A stretch of DNA of 64,000 bases from Gonocerus acuteangulatus (taxonomy: Eukaryota > Arthropoda > Insecta > Hemiptera > Coreidae). The DNA lies in contig OX328123.1 in NCBI GenBank assembly GCA_946811695.1, positions 14,539,162 to 14,603,161 on the forward strand, read 5' to 3'. This document shows, piece after piece, positions 34,630 to 46,055 of this stretch. Made by a program: the position numbers and the translations under genes. Under the pieces are notes generated by a model, which searched no databases, had not been told where the DNA came from, and saw only the letters and a program-made list of their open reading frames with translations. Every line of letters starts with the position of its first letter. Position 1 is the stretch's first letter.

Positions 34630-37600
34630 GTGACAATTGAACATTTTCTTAATTTCTTCCTTATAATATCAACCTTTATTATTTGCTTCACTCTTTAAAA
34701 GTTATTCAGTTCTGTCAAATTACCTATTATACGTGTTAGCAAACTAACTATAAGAAATTCTTTTTAGCCTTATGCAATTTATGTTTACCAAGTTTTTTTT
34801 TTGTTTTTTCGTTCTAATAGCGGAGAGTGATCTTACTGGGGCTGTGAATTTGATGTCCTATTATGGTCTTGAACATACATATAGTAAGTTCAGTGGCAAG
34901 AAGGTGAAAGAACAGTTGTCCTCATTTTTGCCAAATTTACCAGGAATTATAGACACTCCTGGTCATCAGGATAATAGGTAAGTATTTAATAGATTTAGAC
35001 TAATGTGTTTTATGAAAGATGGGAATCCTTGCATATTTTAACTTGTTTTTTAAGTTTTCGCCTTTGTATTGGGTTAATTTTTTAAGAATTTGTACAAGGT
35101 TATATCCTATCATTTAATTTTTTATCTCAGTTGTGAATGAAAAATGCTGTTAGATTTGAAAGCAATTATTATTTAAATATTCTTTCTATTTTTAAACTGA
35201 GATTTCATCATGTCACAGTCATTTCAGACTTCTTATTTTGCCCCTTACAATGTTTTTTTGGGATGACAATTATTTATCCGAGTTGATAAATCTTCGGTTG
35301 AAATCATGTTGGAATTTACAGCTGATAATCCGAATATATATTCCAAATGTTATCTACTTTGTAATTTGTTTATAATTGCTCCCAATTGTATCAGACACAA
35401 TCTGATACAATTTATGAATTAGAAGATAGATATCACGTATTTCAGTAGTGCATTTTAAAATTAAGATATCAAACAGGCTAAAATATATCAAAAATGCTTC
35501 CTTCAGAAAAATTCTGATAGTTTTCCTCTTATTTAAGATTACATTCTTATTTAAGATGTTACTTATCCAATGTGAAAATTATTTTTATTCCTGCAATTAG
35601 TTTTTGGGTAAAACTGAAGGAGAGCGTCCTCAGCACCAATTTTTTTTTTCAAATTTTGCACTATTACGTATTTTGATTCACTAAACACGAATCCGTTAAA
35701 AAAAAAAAAAAGTTGCTCTCAACTAGGAAAGAAGTTATTAAGCACTAAAGCTCACTATTATGGAGGTTATAAAAGTTGGCGTAAACAGCGTATTAATTAA
35801 CATGCATATTAAGAAGAATGTCTAGGACGACTTCTGGGCAGACGTGCTATGCGTTTCCGCTTGCTCAAGAAGATATCAAAACTCTAGTCAATCCAACTCG
35901 CTGTTATGGAGGTTATAAATAGTTTATCAACATTTTAAATGAGAGTTCTTTGTTTCCCAATGTTAGATGTCTGCGCATGCACATGTTTACAAATACGCTG
36001 TTTACGCCAACTTTAACCTCAATAACAGTGAACTTTAGTGCTTAATAACTTCTTTCCTAGTTGAGAGCAACTTTTTTTTTAACGGATTCGTGTTTAGTGT
36101 GTCAAAATATGTTATAGTGCAAAATTTGAAAAAAAAAAATCGGTGCTGAGGACGCTCTCCTTCAGTTTTACCAGTTTTTGTTTATGATTCTATCATGTAA
36201 CTGTTTAATAGCTTCAACTTAGTTTCTCCCTTGTTATAATAGTCTTTCTTGTTATAATCTTCTTTATAACTCTATTGTATTCTTTCCACTATATCCAATC
36301 TAAGTGTTTCACAATATGATCAACATTTCTTACCTTCCTTTCAAAAATTTGATTGAATACAGTGAAATTTGAGTAAATTTTTTTGTGTTAATTTCAGTTG
36401 CATAGTTATGCTTATACACATACACACAACCACTTGATTGCAGAAACATTCCTTGTATGGCTGAGCAATTCAGTTCAAACCACTCTTTGAAAAATTAAAC
36501 TTAGGGTTATAATAAATTGGAAATTTCTGTTTGTACAATTTGCCGTAAAACACGAAAATTCATTGAAAACTATTTTTCCAGTTTTAAGCAGCTCAGGATA
36601 CAACAAAATAGTTACGGCCATGCAAGTGTAGAGTGTATACCCGAGAATACAACTTTGTTTTAAAGGATAAATTTATGTCAAATTCGACTACAAAGACTCT
36701 TTCAATAAAAGAAATAATGGGAAACATATTGTTCATACTTCTTCCTACAAAAGAAGTTTTTAAGCAATAGTTAGGTATTTCTATCGGTAATAGAAAACTA
36801 AACATGAAGTTACATTAATTTTTAATTTAATTTTAACGTCCATTTATTATTAACGACGAATTTTAGGACGGGTTATCTATAGGTTACCACCCTTTTCTAC
36901 CCAGGATAGGGGTAATGCCTTTCCTTTTTCCTAAAGAAAAGCCACCACCCCTAGTGGGAATCGAACCCACGACCTTTGGCACGGAGTGTTAAGTGCTCAC
37001 GCCTTAACCCTCACGGCCATCGGGTCTCCGAAGTTACATTAAAAGTTTAACAATTATAAATTGATTTGAATTTAATCTAATAAAAAAAAAAGAGAAAATA
37101 AAAAGAGTGCAAATACAGCAGGCATAACTAATAACAACAGTTTCAAAATAAATAAATCAATACTTGAAGGCAATCAGATTATGTGTATACTAACTATACA
37201 TGTAATCCGATTATCTTGAAATCTTTACAAATATAAGTATACTTCACCCAGATGTATACAGGGAATCCTCACTTCTCACCGCCAAGTGCCGTTTCATAAC
37301 AAGGAAAGGACTCAAGATCCTAAAAATCAAGAAATAAGATGTCAGAAAGGGTAAAACTGAAGGAGAGCGTTCTCAGCACCGATTTTCTTCAAAGTTTGCA
37401 CTATAACGTATTTTGATGCATTAAACACGAATCCGTTGAAAAAACACCGCTCTCAACTAGGAAAGAAGTTATTAAGCACTAAAGTTCACTGTTATGGAGT
37501 TTATAAAAGACGGGGTAAACAGCTTATATGTAAACACGCGCATGCGCAATAGTCCTTCATGATGAAGTGTAATTGAAATTTAGACTCACCTGTGGTAGCT

Positions 37601-40209
37601 GACATGGTCGTAAACTGTGTTTCGTTAGGCATACGTGCTATGCGTTTCCGCTCGCTCAAGAAAACATCAAAACCCCTAGTCAATCCAACTCGCAGAAATT
37701 AAAAGAATTCTATGCCCAAAAGTCGTCCTATGCCCAAAAGTAGTTTCATTTAACTTCAACTGTTGCCCACATTTTCCACAATCGAGAGAATTACTCAAAA
37801 CTTTGTTTTGTATTAAAAATTTGAGTAATTCTTCTCGATAACAAGCTAATTACAGCTTAGAGGGAATTAGAGAAGCTTAGAAGGAACAAATCATAAAGGC
37901 ATTAGCTAATTATTAAGGGATTTCTGTTATATAATACTTTTTAGGAGCGAAACAAGAAATTTGAAGAATGTTTCATTATTTAAAAAAATGTTTCTGAATA
38001 AATAAGTGTTGGTAAATTTTAATAATTGATAGTTAATTTCAATTACACTTCTTCATTAAGGACTATTGCGCATGCGCGAGTTTACAAGTACGTTGTTTAT
38101 GCAATCGTTTGTAACCTTCATAACAGTGAACTTTTTTTAAAAATAACTTCTTTCCTAGTTGAGAGCGTTTTTTTTTTTTCAACGGATTCGTGTTTAGTGC
38201 ATCAAAATACGTTATAGTGCAAACTTTGAAGAAAATCGGTGCTGAGGACGCTCTCTTTCAGATTTACCTCAGAAAGATATCAGGCAATCCTAGAATGGGA
38301 GGCAAAATTTAATGAAGCCCTCAAGGCCAGAAATGACAAAATTTAAATTAATGTATTACAGATTTTTTCTATTATTTAAAAAATAATGGATTTTTTAAAG
38401 ACCCATTGCAGCAGTATATTATTATAGGCACAGGAAAGAGAATCATAAATTCTTGCCAAAATATACACCCGAGCAAAGAGATAGCCATGAAATATGAGTA
38501 GTAGAAGAATTAAATAGAAAATGCAAATATACAATTATGAGGTAGCTTAACACTAATATCATTACAGAAGGAAAATATGAATCAAATTGTCAACTTCGAC
38601 GATCGATTTAATATTGATCAAGATTACAATCACATATCACGGATTTGTTTTCTACTGAAAAAGACAAAATTTTCGACAATCATTTTTAGAATCCTAACAA
38701 CGCAGGTCTAGAATACTCACCTGAATGGCAAACACATTGCAAATGCACTGAAACATATCGTTCCCTACCATGTAAAACTATCGAATATGAAAATCGGAGC
38801 AAACTAGTGACTAAACATATTCGATACATTGACGAAGTAATATATTGAAAAATAGTCTTATTCGATACTTTATTTAAGACATTTCCAACTATTCTACAGG
38901 GATTAGAGTTGCGACAAGTCGTTTCGTCCACAATGCAAGAGCAAATTATCGAATCTGGACAGGAAGACTTTTTATATTCAATAGTCTGACATGGTAGGGA
39001 TGATCCTGATACTTCAAGGCCACAAGGAATTTCACTAAAGATAATAAAAGAGGTGTAATGTTGAAAAATCCTGAGTTAAATAGGTACATATTTGCTAAAT
39101 TGGTAGTTTATTCATGATCTCACAGTTGCAAGAAGCATCTTTCTATTCAAAGGAGGTGATAAAAATAATCTATCAAACTGGAGAGCCATCACGATATATA
39201 TTCCCAGTAGTAAGAATGACAGGGCTTTAAAATCTAAACTAGAAAATTGAGAGGGATTTTTGAATTTTTTTACGAGAGATTTAGGACATATGAGAGGGCA
39301 CCGAATTGGGGGACTATAGTATCTTCGGCTAGCGGGGAGGGATTTTTAAAGAATGTAGATTTTACACACATCGTCAACCATCTCCTGAATTAGCCAACAA
39401 GATCAACTTTGCAAATTAAATATTATTAATAAAATAAATAAAACAATTAAATGATGAGCTATAACAAATGTTGGCAAAGGCCTTACTTTTCAGGAGTAGT
39501 AGCCTACACTTCCCAGGACGCCAGCCTATATGGAAGCGGAAGTCACTATGATCTCTGCTCCTTTAGTTTTTTCAGGCCTGACGATCCGTTGTCCAATCTC
39601 TAACACCTCATCAGTCTTTTAAATTTTAAACACCCCAAACTCCTCCCCAATACCAAAGAGACTTTAGTCCCCCAAATCATGTACCGCCCACATATCCCAA
39701 ATCTCTCAGAAAAAATCCATCCATAACACATTTTCTATCCTAAAGCTAGAACTTTCTACAAACAGTAAACAAAAAAACTTGTACTTTAAAAGACCTAATC
39801 CCACAAAAAAAAAAAAAAAAAAACACCAAACTGCAATATCACCTACATTGGCCAGACAAAAAAAAAAGAACATAAAAAAGAGACTCAATACACATAAAAA
39901 TGACGTTAAGAACAAAGACATAAAGACCACCTTATCAAGACATGCCACCACAGAGTCTAGCCGGGCATAACTTTGACTTTGACCAATTCTCTAACCTTCC
40001 CACTGAATCTAACATCGAAAAATGCCTCCTTTCTGAATCTATATTTATCCATCTAGAAAATAATCCAGTTAATGACAAAATTGATAAAGAAGTCTCTACC
40101 TGTTCCAACATTTTCCATTTATTAAAAACATCCTGCTTAACTCACACCCATCCGATAAACAAATAAAACCTTCCATACTTGCCTCCCTTCCATTATTACT
40201 TCACTTTTA

Positions 40210-40247
<38 letters not shown>

Positions 40248-43200
40248 CCTGTCATCTTCGACCCCTGATAATGGTCAACCCCTGATTTTCCTCAAACTTA
40301 CCGCAATTTTATTATTAACGATTTTTTTTTCTTCTGTTTCTAATTTTTTTATTTTATTTTCAGTTCCTTGAGATCTGTGATAGAGAAGCCCCCTCATGTC
40401 GGGAAAGAACTTCGACCACTCTCCTCAGTCCAGCTGGCTGGATTTAGACTTCATCCTGGGCCTGTAAGTTTTTTCTTTTAATCATTTTTTTTTCTATTAT
40501 GATCATCATTTTACCTGTTTTCTAAATATTAAATAAATGATTGAGCAAACACTTTTATGTTATTATTAATGTAATTACATTTACTATTAAAGTTTAGTAG
40601 TTCTATGCATGCAATTATTTTTTCCCCATTTTATTTAGAATTCATTTATTGTGCCAATCCAATGTTTTTCAGGCGGAAGGTCAATAAAAGAGAATCAAAC
40701 AAGTTAATTCATTTTATTTGTACTTGCTCTACATGTTTCACACCACAGGTGCCTCTTCAGGAGCCAAAAAACTCGATAAACTAACACTTACAGCCTACTT
40801 GTATTAAGGTGAACCTTCCTGTACAATGGCCACGTTCAATATTGTACGGGAAGGTTTGCCTTAATACAATTAGGCTGTGTGTTAGTTTGTCGAGTTTTTT
40901 GGCTCCTGAAGAGGCACATGAGGTGTAAAACATGCAGAGCAAGTACAAATAAAATGTATATCTGTTTTTTTTTAGCTGAAGAAGGTTGCCAAAGTGCAGC
41001 CGAAACGTCAAATATAGATTTCTGCTTAATGATCTGACGTTTTTTTCTCCTAGCTGAATCCCAACCATCCCTAGACTTTGTATCACCACAACGGCTAACT
41101 ATCTCCATCTCATTAAAAAAAAAAAATTATATTGGTACAACAGGTTCTGAGCATGAACTGGCAAAAGAGAATGAAAAGGAATTCCTTAATACTAAAAATA
41201 GAACAAAAGAAAGAGTATTCAACTGGTATTGCACGAGCTACAACAAGCAGCTTCATGGAACAGATCCAACTCATTTTGGAGCCCACTCTAACAGGCTTTA
41301 AGTGGACGATACTCCATAGGATTCAATGTAGTTGGATCTGTAGATGGTGTAGTGCAGCCACTTGTAGCTTGTAGCACAGCGTTACTCTTAGCTCCAAATC
41401 TGCCGATGTTTTGGTTACCTATTCTTGATTGTAAGATAATCTTATTGTGAGGTTTCAAATGGTTAGCATTCATTCCGAGGAAATCCTTTGAAGAAATCGA
41501 GGTTTTTTCTTATATACGCTAAATACAAATTATTATAGACTAGCTGAACACCCGTGCTTCACCACGGCCGATAAGTATTTTTTATATTGAGTTAAATAAG
41601 ATATGTTCAAAATTAACGCTACTACATAATTTTGTACAGCTTATTATTGCATGGACTTTAAAGTTACCCAGGAAACACCATGTGGAGGTACCCGTGCTTG
41701 TTTCCGTTGGCGAGTAAAAAAAAAAATAAAAATAAAACAACCGCTTAAAAAGTTAGGTAAACAGAGACAAATACACGTTGAAGAGCAAAAACTAACAAAT
41801 TTGAAGTTTTAAGTATTTATCTCTTCGATTGACATCACCCCATCGAACATTACAACAGAATCTTATTTTATTTATTTATTTAAATTTTAACGTCCATTTA
41901 TTATTAACAACGAATTTTAGGACGGGTTATCTATAGGTTACCACCCTTTTCTAGCCAGGATAGAGGTGATGCCTTTTCTTTGTTCTAAAGAAAAGCCACC
42001 ATCCCTAGTGGGAATCGAACACACAACCTTTGGCACGGAGTGTTAAGTGCTCACGCCTTAACCCTCACGGTCACCGGGTCTCCACGGAATCTTATTGTAG
42101 AGAATTTAGTAACCTTTCGAATAGCTGCCTTCCACTTACTTACTTCGAGTTCCCAACCGTTTTAGAGATATTTTAGAAAATGTACTGAGATCCGAAAACT
42201 TTGTATCGCCATTCATACATTTTTTTTCCATATATGTACTTCGTTTCTGAATACCCAAACAGAAAATTAGTTTTGAAAAGTATTTCTATCAATTTCTCTG
42301 GTAAATGGCTACAGAACTCGCTTAAAAAATGGTTTCATTCGTTTTCCTATGTTAAAGAATCTTTCGCACAAATTTCGCTCCAAAAACCATGTTCCAGTAA
42401 ACGGATTCAACTGGTTAATGAACTTGACCTTTTAAATGAGAAGAAAGATTTTTGTACCAAATGTTATCAAAATCGAACCATTTTTGAGCCGATGAGGAAC
42501 TTCTTAATAACCCCCCCCCCCTAAAAGAACTTAAACATTTGAATATAAAAAAAAAACTTTCTTAGCGAGTGTTTATATTATAAACGGATTGTCCTTGCAA
42601 AATTTCCAATTTTTGTGTCAAGTGGTTCGGGATATTATTACCTCGGATGGACCAGGGCGATAACTCCATGAGGGACAAAATCACACTTTATTTCTAGTAA
42701 TTGAAGGACTTCCATCATAGTTTAAATTAACCTCAATTGAAAATAATACTATGAAATAGATAATGAACGGTAACAGCTGTTCTGTTATCGTCCTAGCAAC
42801 GCTTGCTGCCTAGGCCTTGCCTGCTCTAACCAACTAAAACTTTAAACCCCTCTAAAAATACTTAAAAATTCGAATATCAAAAAATCCTTTCTTAGCGAGC
42901 GCCTACGTTATATAGGGAGTGTCCATGCAAAATTTCAAAATTTTCTGTCGAGCGGTTTGGGCTGGGGGATGATAGATGAGTGAGTGAGTGAGTGAGTGGT
43001 ATTTGACAAATATATAGTAGATTGCCGGTTGGACTTGCTCAAGCCAGACAAAGAAGGGCTAACTTCACCAGCCTTAATTCCTTATTGTAGTTTTTGTAAA
43101 ATAAATTAATAATGATGAAAATCAAATATTACTAACATTTAAATTTTATTATTGTTGCAGTTACCCGAGCAGTATCGATACATGAATCAGACACCGATGA

Positions 43201-43448
43201 AAAAGCACAAAAGCAGGCATAAGAAGCATAAACATAAGGGAGGAGAAGGCGGTGGGGGTGTCGCCGGAGAGCTGAGTGCTGGTGAAGGAGGAGGTGAGGG
43301 ACACGAGAAGAAGCACAAGAAGACCAAAAGACACGACGACGAAAAAGAAAGGAAAAAACGAAAGAAAGAGAAGAAAAGAAAGAAGCAGAAACACAGTCCC
43401 GAAGGTACTTCCGGTGGTCTCACTCCCTCACAGCATTCTAATGGCTGA
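34446..43448 (+). CDS. MED19: Mediator complex subunit 19 (four coding exons joined)
   Basis: Joining 34446-34629, 34821-34977, 40364-40463 and 43161-43448 gives 242 residues with no internal stop. MED19 is a subunit of the nuclear Mediator complex, which links transcription factors to RNA polymerase II. Seen: an N-terminal DQFRKVEQYSPKSSP block, the core GKNPSIVHSGPFYLMKEPP followed by GLEHTYSKFSGKKVKEQL and LPNLPGIID, then SSLRSVIEKPP and LAGFRLHPGPLPEQY (about residues 114-152). The tail (161-227) is Lys/Arg/His rich, interrupted by a Gly/Glu-rich linker (174-194). Order, length and motifs match insect MED19. All junctions use GT-AG and keep frame. Three ATGs in a row open the frame; the first is chosen, but translation could start at any of them. 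Introns 2 and 3 are swollen by mobile elements. It looks intact and functional. Confidence 0.96.
34821..34977 (+). CDS. MED19: MED19 coding exon 2
   Basis: Acceptor gttctaatag precedes CGGAGAGTGATC; donor is AATAG/gtaagta. Codes residues 62-113 plus two bases of codon 114, including the YYGLEHTYSKFSGKKVKEQL block. Intron 1 (34630-34820) is only 191 bp. Confidence 0.95.
35607..36172. mobile_element. hAT-type MITE A in MED19 intron 2
   Basis: Ends GGTAAAACTGAAGGAGAGCG and its inverse. 8-bp TSD AGTTTTTG at 35599-35606 and 36173-36180. The arms pair over nearly 190 bp each. No transposase. The 8-bp duplication points to hAT. Confidence 0.88.
36819..37029 (-). mobile_element. SINE type 2, full length with 13-bp TSD
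   Basis: Complete minus-strand order from GGAGACCCGATGGCCGTGAG to GGACGTTAAAATTAAATTAA. TSD GAAGTTACATTAA at 36806-36818 and 37030-37042. Confidence 0.95.
37350..38269. mobile_element. hAT-type MITE B in MED19 intron 2
   Basis: Same ends as MITE A (one mismatch between arms). TSD TCAGAAAG at 37342-37349 and 38270-38277. Shares the internal CGTGCTATGCGTTTCCGC and CTAGTCAATCCAACTCGC with MITE A, and adds a second inverted pair around GCGCATGCGC. 920 bp, no transposase. Confidence 0.88.
38278..39595. other. MED19 intron 2, no recognised feature
   Basis: AT-rich with no convincing exon or repeat structure. Confidence 0.45.
39600..40200 (+). pseudogene. Penelope-like element: GIY-YIG endonuclease remnant
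   Basis: About 39826-39960 reads NCNITYIGQTKKKEHKKRLN then THKNDV ... LSRHA, the GIY-YIG endonuclease pattern that ends Penelope-like reverse transcriptases. After a frame change the following frame gives HNFDFDQF and an acidic C-terminus to about 40165. A poly-A expansion (39803-39822) and frameshifts break it. The reverse-transcriptase domain is absent. It lies in the sense orientation in MED19 intron 2. Confidence 0.82.
40213..40242. repeat. CT microsatellite
   Basis: About 14 CT units between the Penelope-like remnant and MED19 exon 3. Confidence 0.95.
40364..40463 (+). CDS. MED19: MED19 coding exon 3
   Basis: 100-nt exon between acceptor attttattttcag and donor CCT/gtaagtt. Completes Ser114 and codes 115-147, with IEKPPHVGKELRPLSSVQLA. 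A Penelope-like remnant and a CT microsatellite end about 120 bp upstream of its acceptor. Confidence 0.95.
40705..40962. repeat. Long palindrome in MED19 intron 3
   Basis: CATTTTATTTGTACTTGCTC, CCTCTTCAGGAGCCAAAAAA, CTCGATAAACTAACAC and GTATTAAGGTGAACCTTCC on the left are each mirrored, inverted, on the right around a short loop at about 40828-40842. Arms of about 120 bp, few mismatches. Penelope-like end words (CTGAAGAGGCAC, AAATAAAATG) occur at both ends. Confidence 0.88.
40970..41112 (+). mobile_element. Penelope-like 3' end fragment
   Basis: CTGAAGAAGGTTGCC ... GCAGCCGAAACGTCAAATAT, then CCTAGCTGAATCCCAACCAT and CACAACGGCTAACTATCTCC. The last parts match 44.50-44.54 and 60.48-60.55 kb. 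Confidence 0.75.
41540..43021 (+). repeat. 1.5-kb repeat, copy A (with nested SINE)
   Basis: Begins CTAGCTGAACACCCGTGCTT and ends GAGTGAGTGG then TTTGACAAATATATAGTAG. Aligns along its length with 61672-62902. Frames inside, such as 42201-42524, recur in the other copy only because the DNA repeats. No TIR, poly-A or coding domain, so class is unknown; similar CTAGCTGA...CCGTGCTT repeats are widespread in invertebrates. Confidence 0.85.
41878..42086 (-). mobile_element. SINE type 2 inside repeat copy A
   Basis: Full type 2 order on the minus strand. TSD GAATCTTATT at 41868-41877 and 42087-42096. Copy B at 61.9 kb has a single GAATCTTATT, the empty site. Confidence 0.96.
43161..43448 (+). CDS. 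MED19: MED19 coding exon 4 (basic tail and stop)
   Basis: Acceptor attattgttgcag precedes TTACCCGAGCAG (LPEQ). Codes residues 148-242 and a TGA stop. The tail has two Lys/His/Arg clusters (161-173 and 197-225) around a Gly/Glu linker and ends SPEG..SQHSNG. The basic clusters could serve as nuclear localisation signals, which is inference. Confidence 0.95.
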   Translation, partial: LPEQYRYMNQTPMKKHKSRHKKHKHKGGEGGGGVAGELSAGEGGGEGHEKKHKKTKRHDDEKERKKRKKEKKRKKQKHSPEGTSGGLTPSQHSNG

Positions 43449-44060
43449 CATTCAGCCTATTTTTAGCCCTCTTGTAAATATTACCATAGAAATAGATACC
43501 TATTTACTACAATTGTTCCCAAATTATTAATCTATTTCTTTTGTTTTAAAAAGAAATGTTTTATATAAAATTTGTTATTGCTTTGTTAGCAATATTTTAT
43601 ATTTTATGATTCCGCTAATATTTTCTTTAACGAACCTTTCTATAGACCAAAACTTTTCTGGCAGAGAAGGACGACGTTCAGGAAAAATTACAATATTCAC
43701 CTTATTTGCCTTGACCAATACTTCTATTTCAATCTAACAATTTCTTTTAATTTTAATATTTTTTTCTATGATTAAATTAGATGATTAAATTATCTTCAAT
43801 TCTTTTTTTGGGGAGGGGTGTGGCGACAAACTTGCTTTTTGAATTATAACCGATGAACTACATTCAAACCATAAAACCTGATATTCGAATTATAATAACT
43901 TACATAAATGCAGATTGTTTAAAACAATCTCAGATCAGCCTTGTAGTTCTCTATAATATGCCTTTATAAACAAATTATTTTTATTTTTAAAAGAAAAAAA
44001 AAGAAATTATTTTCATTTGGTACCCCACTTTAAATATGATATTAGTGCCTGCAATTAATA
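43449..44060 (+). other. MED19 3' flank
   Basis: AT-rich, presumably the 3' UTR and beyond. No canonical AATAAA was seen in the first 170 bp after the stop, so the poly-A site is unplaced. Confidence 0.45.
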
Positions 44061-44064
44061 CTGT

Positions 44065-44545
44065 ATTATTATAATGAGGTGTAGATAGTTAGTCATCAAG
44101 GTGATAAGCAGTTGGGGAATAGTTGGGAATTGGCTAGGAAATCGTCAATACGATTTTTGTAATAATCTGTATGACATTCCGGCTACTCTTTGGTAGGGTG
44201 AAAACATAGTGGAGCGGCGAGGGTAGAGGGTAGGCAAGAGGGGTTTGACCCTCTCGGCTACCCTCGCCGCTCCACTATGTTTACACCCTTAGCCTTCGTC
44301 AGCTAAAAGACAAAATACAAATGCGTAATTTATAGACAGAATAATTAAACGAAGAAATATGGTAATACCAGGGGGGGGGCGGTTGGAGAAAGACCAAAGT
44401 TAGAGGTTAAGTGACCAAAGTGAAAGAGAAAAAGGCTACTAAAGACTAGCCGAAAGGTTCTTAATACAGAGTTTTACAAAAATCGTATTGATGTTTTCCT
44501 AGCCGAATCCCAACTATTCCCTAACTGCTGCATTATTATAGTTGA
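44065..44545. mobile_element. Penelope-like foldback module with inner hairpin
   Basis: Left end AGGTGATAAGCAGTTGGGGA ... GGCTAGGAAATCGTCAATACG is inverted at the right: CGTATTGATGTTTTCCTAGC ... CCCAACTATTCCCTAACTGC. Inside, AACATAGTGGAGCGGCGAGG is followed within 35 bp by its inverse (44255-44280). AGACTAGCCGAAAGGTTC at about 44446 is the drifted AAACGT signature. Confidence 0.75.
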
Positions 44546-45122
44546 GTAATAGAAATTATTTTGATGTTTAGTGTGCGTCAATAGTAACAGTATTGTATGC
44601 ATTTCAGGATAGCAAATTATTAAGTGCCTATATTAACTAAAGATTGAGTTCTCTAAAATGGTCTAGTGGAAAACTAATTACAGTCAACTCTCGATATGTC
44701 GATCTTCAAGGGACCGTGAATAATTGTTCGGCTTACAGGCCGAGGTTATTATTCGACTTAACTATATGCAGATGGGAAGAATGAACACAAAATAGAAGTT
44801 ATAATCATATACGCAAATACATGTTGTATGTACATACGAATAAGGCCAATTGCACTTGTATTAAGTTAGTACATACTTTGAGTACCTCATTGTTCTACAA
44901 CTGTAAAATAATCTCCAATTTTTTTTAAAAAATTTTCTTCACCTTTTTCATAATAACTTTTAAAATTTTACTTACTATGTTATAGACGTTATCATAGGTT
45001 TCCCGGAAGGTACCAGGTATATAAACCACATTTGTGGCTTCTCTTACAACCACTCGACTGAATATCCATGAAGCGGCTGTTATGGTAAAGGAAATTGGTA
45101 TACATTGACACGAAAGAAGATG

Positions 45123-46055
45123 TTAACCCTTACCGCACAGCAGGTGGTGGGGGGCTGGCCGACCCTGCAGTAGGATGATCTCTCTACCCTGCTAAGAAAT
45201 TATTCTCCGTGAACCCTTTTCACGCAAATTTCAAATCGTAGGAAAGCTTTATTTTATTATATATTTCCTTTTTTTCTTTTTAGTTCTGAATAGTTAGGTT
45301 GAATTTTGTAATTATATTCTACAATAAATTCTTTTATAGACAATATTTTTTAACTAGAAGAATAAAATTTTGATATTATATAAGTACTAATCAATGAAGC
45401 TAAATGAATAACCTAATAAAATATATATATTCCTTCTTGATTGAGGGCTTTGGACCTAACACTGGCGGAGTTAATTTTTTTTTTTTTATATTTAAATTTC
45501 AAAAATATTTACAAAGTTATGTACAATATTTTTAAATCGGCGTTAATAGCCCTAATGTTGATACGCCGTAAAACACACACACACACACACAATATTTTTA
45601 AATGTAATTATTTACAAATCGTGTACATTTGATTTTCAAATAATTAAAGATTCAAACTAAGGAGAAGAATGTACCTCCCCACGCTGGCACGCTTGCGAAA
45701 AAATTGTCTTTTCTCTTAAATTTTCTCCTATTAACAGGTAAATTTTGCTCTAGAGACACCCAGCGAGCCCAACCCAGGTATCCCTATCTCCTTCGTCACA
45801 GAGAGTTAGTCCCCCCGACAACTCGTGGTGAAAGAAATAGCTAAAGCTTCCCTCAGCCCTTGCTTAATAGCCCCAAGGTCGAACTCCTGGAAAAGTCAGC
45901 CGAAGAGAGCCGGTAAACGAGAGAGGAGGGTCGGACTGCTGTACAAGTCCACCGTATCGTGGTAACAGCACCTGTTGACTGCTAGTTAAGTCCACCGTTC
46001 CAGTGGCATGGCGCGCCTCGACTCCTAAAGCAGTCTAGAGTAACGAAAGGGTTGA
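45123..46055. mobile_element. Possible piggyBac-type insertion nested in the pogo-like element
   Basis: TTAACCCTTACCGCACAGC at 45123 and AACGAAAGGGTTGAA near 46041 could be the two ends, one with a mutated TTAA. The enclosed DNA is GC-richer at both ends (45135-45170, 45660-46040). Weak evidence. Confidence 0.35.
45535..45593 (+). mobile_element. SINE type 1 tail fragment
   Basis: ATCGGCGTTAATAGCCCTAA then TGTTGATACGCCGTAAAA, then a CA microsatellite in place of poly-A. ACAATATTTTTAAAT occurs on both sides (45526 and 45590) as the likely TSD. Confidence 0.82.

Larger units (their letters stand above)
34978..40363 (+). other. MED19 intron 2 (5.4 kb) and its contents
   Basis: GT-AG intron. 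In order it holds AT-rich sequence, a 566-bp MITE (35607-36172), a SINE (36819-37029), a related 920-bp MITE (37350-38269), unrecognised AT-rich sequence (38278-39590), and a Penelope-like GIY-YIG remnant (39600-40200) followed by a CT repeat. No host exon is seen inside. Confidence 0.85.

Noticed and set aside
43161..43423. Minus-strand Ser/Phe/Leu-rich frames opposite MED19 exon 4
   Set aside because: Mirror of the Lys-rich MED19 tail on the opposite strand; no independent support.
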